Made by a program: the position numbers and the translations under genes. Below, one piece after another: positions 56,319 to 64,000 of a DNA stretch of 64,000 bases (position 1 is its first letter; each line of letters opens with the position of its first letter). The notes beneath the pieces are model-generated. The model had not been told where the DNA came from. It ran no database searches and saw only the letters and a program-made list of their open reading frames with translations. The stretch covers positions 248,001 through 312,000 of the forward strand of contig NZ_MUNW01000032.1 of NCBI RefSeq assembly GCF_002002725.1, in the 5' to 3' direction. The stretch is from Sinorhizobium sp. A49. GTDB lineage: Bacteria > Pseudomonadota > Alphaproteobacteria > Rhizobiales > Rhizobiaceae.

Positions 56319-56578
56319 AACGTCTTGTTTGCGCACGATCCTGTCGGCAACCGGCCACACAAAAGAATATTCGCAGATACGAAGAAAACACGACCAACTC
56401 AATCGGAAAGAGATATAATTATCCATTCTCGCAGTGGCTGCATAACGCAGCGCTGTCGCTATTTTGAATGAAACCCCTTGACCGCGCTCGAATCCCTGTC
56501 CATTTCGGGGCATCGATATTCGGCGACGCTCGGTGCGAACAGTGCTGACGCAGGACCAAACCCGGTTGTCTCAGAAAA
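56319..56578. other. 260-base spacer upstream of topA
   Basis: AT-richer than its surroundings (about 56330-56470). A candidate promoter is TTGACC (56478-56483), 17 bases, CATTTC (56501-56506), with a poor -10. No RNA gene seen. Confidence 0.45.
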
Positions 56579-59248
56579 ATGACTATGAATGTTGTAGTGG
56601 TGGAATCGCCTTCGAAGGCAAAGACGATCAACAAGTACCTCGGCCCCGGCTACAAGGTTCTTGCCTCGTTCGGCCATGTGCGGGATCTGCCTGCCAAGGA
56701 CGGCTCGGTCCGTCCTGACGAAGATTTTGAGATGTCCTGGGAGGTCGATGCCGCGTCGGCCAAGCGCATGAAGGATATTGCCGATGCCGTAAAGGAATCG
56801 GACGGCCTCATCCTCGCGACCGACCCGGATCGCGAAGGCGAAGCGATTTCCTGGCATGTGCTCGATCTTCTGCGCAAGAAGAAGGTGCTCGGCGACAAGC
56901 CCGTCAAGCGGGTGGCCTTCAACGCCATCACCAAGAAGGCCGTGCTCGACGCGATTGCCCATCCGCGCGAACTCGACATCCCCTTGGTCGATGCCTATCT
57001 GGCGCGCCGCGCTCTCGACTATCTCGTCGGCTTCAACCTGTCGCCTGTGCTGTGGCGCAAGCTGCCCGGCGCGCGGTCTGCGGGCCGTGTCCAGTCGGTG
57101 ACGCTGCGGCTGGTCTGCGATCGCGAATCGGAAATCGAACGGTTCATCTCCGAAGAATACTGGAATCTCTCGGCGCTTCTGAAGACGCCGCGTGGCGATG
57201 AGTTCGAGGCACGCCTCGTTTCGGCTGACGGAAAGCGTCTGGCACCGCGCGCGGTCGGCAACGGCGAAGAAGCCAACCGGCTGAAGACCCTGCTCGACGG
57301 CGCGACCTATGTCGTCGACAGCATTGAGGCAAAGCCGGTCAAGCGGAACCCCTCGCCGCCGTTCACCACATCGACCCTGCAGCAGGCTGCCTCGTCGAAG
57401 CTCGGCTTCTCCGCATCACGCACCATGCAGGTCGCACAGAAGCTCTATGAAGGCGTTGATATCGGCGGCGAAACCGTCGGTCTCATTACCTATATGCGTA
57501 CCGACGGCGTGCAGATGGCGCCGGAATCGATCGAGGCCGCCCGCGAGGCGATCGGCAGCCAGTTCGGCAACCGCTACCTGCCGGAAAAGCCACGTTTCTA
57601 TTCCACCAAGGCAAAAAACGCCCAGGAAGCGCACGAAGCCATTCGTCCGACCGACTTCAACAGGACGCCCGATCAGGTCCGCCGCTTCATCGACGGCGAC
57701 ATGCTGAAGCTCTACGATCTTGTCTGGAAGCGCGGCATCGCCAGCCAGATGGCGTCCGCCGAGATCGAACGCACGACCGCCGAGATCACCGCTGACAACG
57801 CCGGCAACAAGGCTGGCCTGCGCGCTACAGGTTCCGTCATTCGTTTCGACGGCTTCATTGCCGCCTATACCGACGCCAAGGAAGACGGCGAACAGACCGA
57901 CGATGGCGATGAAGACGGCCGCCTGCCGGAAATCAACGCCCGTGAAAGCTTGGCAAAGCAGAAGATCAATGCCTCGCAGCATTTCACCGAGCCGCCGCCG
58001 CGCTACTCGGAAGCAACGCTGATCAAGAAGATGGAAGAGCTCGGCATCGGCCGTCCGTCCACCTATGCGGCGACGGTAACGACGCTTCTCGATCGCGACT
58101 ACATCACCAACGACAAGCGTAAGCTCGTGCCCCAGGCCAAGGGCCGCCTCGTCACGGCATTTCTGGAAAGCTTCTTCACGCGCTATGTCGGCTACGACTT
58201 CACCGCGTCGCTCGAAGAAAAGCTCGACCAGGTCTCGGCCGGCGAGGTCAACTGGAAGGACGTCCTTCGCGACTTCTGGAAGGACTTCTTCGCGCAGATC
58301 GAGGAAACCAAGGAACTGCGCGTTACCAACGTGCTCGACGCTCTGAACGAAGAACTGGCACCGCTGGTCTTCCCCAAGCGCGAAGACGGCAGCGACCCGC
58401 GCATCTGCCAGGTCTGCGGCACCGGCAAGCTGTCGCTGAAGCTCGGCAAGTACGGCGCATTCGTCGGGTGCTCGAACTACCCGGAGTGCAACTTCACCCG
58501 CCAGCTTTCCTCCGACGGCAACAGCGACGCCGAGGCTTCTGTCTCGAACGAACCGCAGGCGCTCGGCAAGGATCCGCATACCGGCGAGGAAATCACCCTG
58601 CGCAGCGGCCGTTTCGGCCCCTATGTCCAGCGTGGCGACGGCAAGGAAGCCAAGCGTTCGAGCCTGCCCAAGGGCTGGACGCCCTCCACCATCGACCATG
58701 AGAAGGCTGTCGCCCTGCTCTCGCTGCCGCGCGATATCGGTCCACACCCCGAGACCGGCAAGATGATCTCGTCGGGCCTTGGCCGCTACGGTCCTTTCGT
58801 GCTGCATGACGGCACCTATGCGAACGTCGAATCGATCGAAGACGTTTTCTCGATCGGCCTGAACCGTGCCGTTTCGGTGATTGCCGACAAGCAATCCAAG
58901 GCAGGCGGCCGTGGCCGCGCCGCCGCGGTCGCGCTGAAGGAACTGGGCGACCACGCCGAAGGTGGCGCGATCACCGTCCGTGACGGCCGCTATGGCCCCT
59001 ACGTCAACTGGGGCAAGATCAACGCGACCCTGCCGCAGGGCAAGGATCCGCAGTCGGTGACCGTCGAGGAAGCGCTCGCGCTCATCGCCGAGCGAGCCGC
59101 CAAGAGCGGCACCGGCAAGGGCAAGGCGACGAAGGCGAAGACAACGAAGCCGAAAGCAGCGACAGACGGCGCCGCCAAGAAGACCACCAAGGCCAAGGCG
59201 CCTGCCAAGACAAAAGCAAAGACGGCCGCGAAGGCCAAGAAGGACTGA
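56579..59248 (+). CDS. topA: DNA topoisomerase I
   Basis: Type IA topoisomerase that relaxes negative supercoils. 889 aa. TOPRIM domain N-terminal (MNVVVVESPSKAKTINKYLG, acidic TDPDREGEAISWH); active Tyr305 in GLITYMRTDG; one four-Cys zinc ribbon (about 610-645, CQVCGTGKLSLKLGKYGAF then CSNYPECNF) and C-terminal repeats (SGRFGPYVQRG, GRYGPFVLHD, DGRYGPYVNW). The last 45 residues are Lys/Ala/Thr-rich and probably disordered. Two bases before rnr. Confidence 0.98.
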   Translation: MTMNVVVVESPSKAKTINKYLGPGYKVLASFGHVRDLPAKDGSVRPDEDFEMSWEVDAASAKRMKDIADAVKESDGLILATDPDREGEAISWHVLDLLRKKKVLGDKPVKRVAFNAITKKAVLDAIAHPRELDIPLVDAYLARRALDYLVGFNLSPVLWRKLPGARSAGRVQSVTLRLVCDRESEIERFISEEYWNLSALLKTPRGDEFEARLVSADGKRLAPRAVGNGEEANRLKTLLDGATYVVDSIEAKPVKRNPSPPFTTSTLQQAASSKLGFSASRTMQVAQKLYEGVDIGGETVGLITYMRTDGVQMAPESIEAAREAIGSQFGNRYLPEKPRFYSTKAKNAQEAHEAIRPTDFNRTPDQVRRFIDGDMLKLYDLVWKRGIASQMASAEIERTTAEITADNAGNKAGLRATGSVIRFDGFIAAYTDAKEDGEQTDDGDEDGRLPEINARESLAKQKINASQHFTEPPPRYSEATLIKKMEELGIGRPSTYAATVTTLLDRDYITNDKRKLVPQAKGRLVTAFLESFFTRYVGYDFTASLEEKLDQVSAGEVNWKDVLRDFWKDFFAQIEETKELRVTNVLDALNEELAPLVFPKREDGSDPRICQVCGTGKLSLKLGKYGAFVGCSNYPECNFTRQLSSDGNSDAEASVSNEPQALGKDPHTGEEITLRSGRFGPYVQRGDGKEAKRSSLPKGWTPSTIDHEKAVALLSLPRDIGPHPETGKMISSGLGRYGPFVLHDGTYANVESIEDVFSIGLNRAVSVIADKQSKAGGRGRAAAVALKELGDHAEGGAITVRDGRYGPYVNWGKINATLPQGKDPQSVTVEEALALIAERAAKSGTGKGKATKAKTTKPKAATDGAAKKTTKAKAPAKTKAKTAAKAKKD

Positions 59249-59250
59249 TC

Positions 59251-61620
<2,370 letters not shown>

Positions 61621-61663
61621 GCCGCGAAGCGCGGCAAGCGGCTTCGACAAGGAGAGAATGCAG

Positions 61664-62119
61664 ATGACGGCAACGGACAAGGAAACGCTTCATCTCGGAG
61701 GCCATGCCACTGAGGAACGTCCCGTCGGCCGGTCGATGCGGCGCGGATTTTTCGGCACCTGCCCGGCCTGCGGCAGTGGCAAGCTCTTCCGCAGCTACGT
61801 CAAGGCCGTCGATGCCTGCGCCGCCTGCGGCGAGCGCATGGATCACCAGCGTGCCGACGACTTTCCGCCCTATATCGTCGTCACCATCGTCGGCCATCTG
61901 GTGCTCGCCGGCTACATGATGACCGACATGATCCTGCCACTGAACTCGTGGCAGCACCTTGCCATCTGGACACCGATTACGCTGATCAGTTCGCTGGCAC
62001 TGCTGCAGCCGATCAAGGGTGCCGTCATCGGCCTGCAATGGGCACTGAGGATGCATGGCTTCAGCGGACAGGAGGATGCGCCCGAGGACGTGCTGCCTGC
62101 GCGAGATCCCTCCGCATGA
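61664..62119 (+). CDS. DUF983 zinc-ribbon membrane protein
   Basis: 151 aa from the ATG at 61664, eight bases after AAGGAGAG; an ATG at 61658 is too close to that site. A CPACGSGKLF...CAACGERM zinc ribbon (about 30-65) is followed by two membrane helices (about 72-92 and 101-125). Function unknown; conserved next to rnr in alphaproteobacteria. The stop overlaps the start of the Nudix gene (ATGA). Confidence 0.9.
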   Translation: MTATDKETLHLGGHATEERPVGRSMRRGFFGTCPACGSGKLFRSYVKAVDACAACGERMDHQRADDFPPYIVVTIVGHLVLAGYMMTDMILPLNSWQHLAIWTPITLISSLALLQPIKGAVIGLQWALRMHGFSGQEDAPEDVLPARDPSA

Positions 62120-62820
62120 CGTCAGGGCGCGAAAGCGTCGTCGTGGCTCCCGCCAGCCCTGAGCGGCGCGTAAGGCCGCGTGACGCAGCATCGATCATGC
62201 TGCTTGACCGCGCCGGCGGCAGCGTGCGCGTGCTGATGGGCCGGCGCAGCAGTGCGCATGTCTTCATGCCCGACCTCTACGTCTTTCCCGGTGGGCGCTG
62301 CGACCCGACGGACCATCGTCTTGCCTTCTCCACCGACCTCAATCCCGCAGTTCTTCAGGCGCTGAAAAGCGTCGGAGGGGCACCCGTCAGCGACGCTCGC
62401 GCGAGAGCACTGGCGCTGGCGGCACTTCGGGAACTCTACGAAGAAGCCGGCGTTCCCTTGGGCACGCTGCATGCAAAGGCGCAAGCGCCACTGCCCTTTC
62501 TTCCAGAACTCGCAAACTTGCGCTATATGGCTCGGGCCATTACTCCTCCGGGACACTCGAGGCGGTTCGATACCCGCTTCTTCGCGATCTTCGCGGACGA
62601 AGCCGAAATCGATACATCGCGGGTTCTGGAAAGCCGGGAGCTCCAGGATTTGCAGTGGATCGATGTCAACGACCTGCCCTCGCTCCGGATACCGGAGATA
62701 ACCGCTATCATCCTTTCGGATTTGAGAAGCGGCCTTAACACGGACCCGACGCTGCCCTATGAGCGCTCCGTGCCCTTCTATTTCGCGCGCCGTGGGCGGT
62801 TCATCCGCACGCTTCTCTAA
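62116..62820 (+). CDS. Nudix hydrolase (NUDT19-like layout)
   Basis: Predicted nucleoside-diphosphate-linked hydrolase. 234 aa from the ATG at 62116 (MTSGRESVVVAP), overlapping the DUF983 stop. The Nudix box is split: VFPGGRCD (about 57) and RELYEEAG (about 102) are separated by about 45 residues, as in NUDT7/8/19-type enzymes. Many such enzymes act on CoA derivatives; that is only inference. 13 bases before an MFS gene. Confidence 0.88.
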   Translation: MTSGRESVVVAPASPERRVRPRDAASIMLLDRAGGSVRVLMGRRSSAHVFMPDLYVFPGGRCDPTDHRLAFSTDLNPAVLQALKSVGGAPVSDARARALALAALRELYEEAGVPLGTLHAKAQAPLPFLPELANLRYMARAITPPGHSRRFDTRFFAIFADEAEIDTSRVLESRELQDLQWIDVNDLPSLRIPEITAIILSDLRSGLNTDPTLPYERSVPFYFARRGRFIRTLL

Positions 62821-62833
62821 GGACCACCGTCGC

Positions 62834-64000
62834 ATGTCACAGCCGACGCCCGGGTGCCCAGCACCGGTTGAGGAAATTCACTGGCCGTCGCTGATTGCGG
62901 CGGTCTCCGCCATCAGCGCCGTCGGCATCGCCATCGGCCTCGGCCTTCCGCTGCTTTCGAGCATCATGGAGAAGCGCGGCATCTCGTCGACGCTGATAGG
63001 TCTCAATTCTGCGATGGCCGGCGTGGCCTCCATGGTCGCGGCTTCCTTCACGACCAAGTTCGCCCACCGTCACGGCGTGGCGCCGACGATGCTCTGGGCC
63101 GTGCTGCTCTCCGCAATCAGCGCTTTCGGCTTTTATTACATCACCAACTTCTGGCTCTGGTTTCCGCTGCGCGTCGTCTTCCACGGCGCCATTACCGTGC
63201 TCTTCATCCTCTCCGAGTTCTGGATCAACGCCACCGCACCGCCAGCGAAACGGGGCTTCGTGCTCGGTATCTACGGAACGGTTCTATCCCTCGGCTTCCT
63301 GAGCGGGCCGCTGCTCTTCTCGATCCTCGGCAGCGAGGGCGTCTTGCCCTTCGTGGTCGGCGCCGGCGTCATTCTGCTTGCCGCCGTGCCGATCTTCATT
63401 GCGCGGGACGAGAGCCCGGTGATCGACGAAAAGCCCGACCGTCACTTCATGCGCTATATCTTCCTGGTGCCGACGGCGACCGCCGCCGTCTTCATCTTCG
63501 GCGCGGTCGAATCGGGCGGGTTGTCGCTCTTTACGGTCTACGGGACACGGTCGGGGTTCACCGAATCACAGGCAGCGTTGCTGCTGACCGTGATGGGCGT
63601 CGGCAACTTCATCTTCCAGATTCCGCTCGGCATGCTGTCAGACCAGATCAAGGACAAGCGCACGCTGCTGTCGGCCATGACCGTCATCGGCCTCATCGGC
63701 GCCCTTTGTCTGCCAATGCTGGTGGAAAGCTGGTTCCTGATGGCCATCGTCCTGTTGTTCTGGGGCGGTTGCGTCTCCGGTCTATACACGATCGGCCTCA
63801 GCCATCTCGGCTCGCGCCTGCAAGGCTCCGACCTTGCCGCCGCCAATGCCGCGTTCGTTTTCTCCTATGCGGTGGGCACCGTTGCCGGGCCGCAGGTGAT
63901 CGGCGCATCGATGGATGTGGCTGGCAACAACGGCTTTGCCTGGGCGATTGCAGGGTTTTTCGGCCTTTACGTCGCGCTTTCGGTTGTAAGGATCGTTTTG
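62834..64000 (+). CDS. MFS transporter (3' end outside the window)
   Basis: At least 389 codons, open at the right edge, from the ATG at 62834 (MSQPTPGCPAPVEEIHWPSL). Hydrophobic helices begin at about residue 20; the MFS loop motif reads GLNSAMAGVASM, then TKFAHRHGVAPTM, and later segments match the family of small MFS proteins. Substrate unknown. The Cys in the first residues and the lack of an upstream promoter suggest cotranscription with the Nudix gene. Confidence 0.85.
   Translation, partial: MSQPTPGCPAPVEEIHWPSLIAAVSAISAVGIAIGLGLPLLSSIMEKRGISSTLIGLNSAMAGVASMVAASFTTKFAHRHGVAPTMLWAVLLSAISAFGFYYITNFWLWFPLRVVFHGAITVLFILSEFWINATAPPAKRGFVLGIYGTVLSLGFLSGPLLFSILGSEGVLPFVVGAGVILLAAVPIFIARDESPVIDEKPDRHFMRYIFLVPTATAAVFIFGAVESGGLSLFTVYGTRSGFTESQAALLLTVMGVGNFIFQIPLGMLSDQIKDKRTLLSAMTVIGLIGALCLPMLVESWFLMAIVLLFWGGCVSGLYTIGLSHLGSRLQGSDLAAANAAFVFSYAVGTVAGPQVIGASMDVAGNNGFAWAIAGFFGLYVALSVVRIVL

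Noticed and set aside
62821-62833. rpmG (L33), which I recalled near rnr in rhizobia
   Set aside because: Only 13 bases lie between the Nudix and MFS genes; no such gene is there.

Overview
The window is core chromosome of an alphaproteobacterium. The best match from memory is Rhizobiaceae, genus Ensifer/Sinorhizobium. Reasons: high GC content, the gene order rpsL-rpsG-fusA-tuf followed by the rpo/rpl block, RpoC of 1401 aa and L10 of 172 aa starting at GTG, an RNase E with an insertion inside its S1 domain, promoters resembling CTTGAC-N17-CTATAT, and alphaproteobacterial genes such as the NDUFA12-like subunit, DUF2155 and DUF983. No database search was run. No insertion sequence, prophage, CRISPR array, integrase or other sign of transfer was seen. 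Almost all genes are housekeeping genes in conserved neighbourhoods.

Layout. 1-3.3 kb: the str operon on the minus strand (rpsL, rpsG, fusA and the 5' end of a first tuf). 3.9-4.2 kb: a small acidic unknown protein on plus, ending at a shared bidirectional terminator. 4.3-18.8 kb: one minus-strand block for transcription and translation, in transcribed order tRNA-Tyr, tRNA-Gly, second tuf, tRNA-Trp, secE, nusG, rplK, rplA, rplJ, rplL, rpoB, rpoC, with hairpins between rplA and rplJ and between rplL and rpoB. 19-24 kb: rlmB, a small secreted protein, an azoreductase with a divergent LysR regulator, tRNA-Thr, nadK and an exported unknown. 24-30 kb: amiC, mrcA and prfB on minus; prfB needs a programmed +1 frameshift. 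30-33 kb: rne with a long structured leader.

33-38.5 kb: an aminotransferase, a DsbA-like thiol oxidoreductase, then aroQ-accB-accC-aat. 38.8-42.5 kb, minus: gatB, two GNAT acetyltransferases, the complex I NDUFA12-like subunit and a DUF2155 protein. 42.6-45.6 kb: a DUF1294 membrane protein, a YjhX-family protein, a MASE1-like GGDEF diguanylate cyclase and a GNAT protein. 45.7-50.5 kb: gatA-gatC, a UPF0173 hydrolase, ruvX, two small membrane proteins and an AEC transporter. 50.5-52.1 kb: an AidB-like acyl-CoA dehydrogenase. 52.3-64 kb, plus: pyrB, a degenerate dihydroorotase, plsY, dprA, topA, rnr, a DUF983 protein, a Nudix hydrolase and a truncated MFS transporter.

The window covers ribosome, RNA polymerase and elongation-factor synthesis, Gln-tRNA(Gln) amidation, RNA turnover, peptidoglycan synthesis and cleavage, the first steps of fatty-acid and pyrimidine synthesis, and DNA topology. 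I saw no clearly new multi-gene system. The observations most worth following are the pseudo-dihydroorotase next to pyrB, the tandem UUCG hairpins before rplJ, the rplL-rpoB double hairpin, the hairpin over the fusA stop codon, the rne leader, the prfB recoding site with its SPY tripeptide, and the palindrome between azoR and its LysR neighbour.
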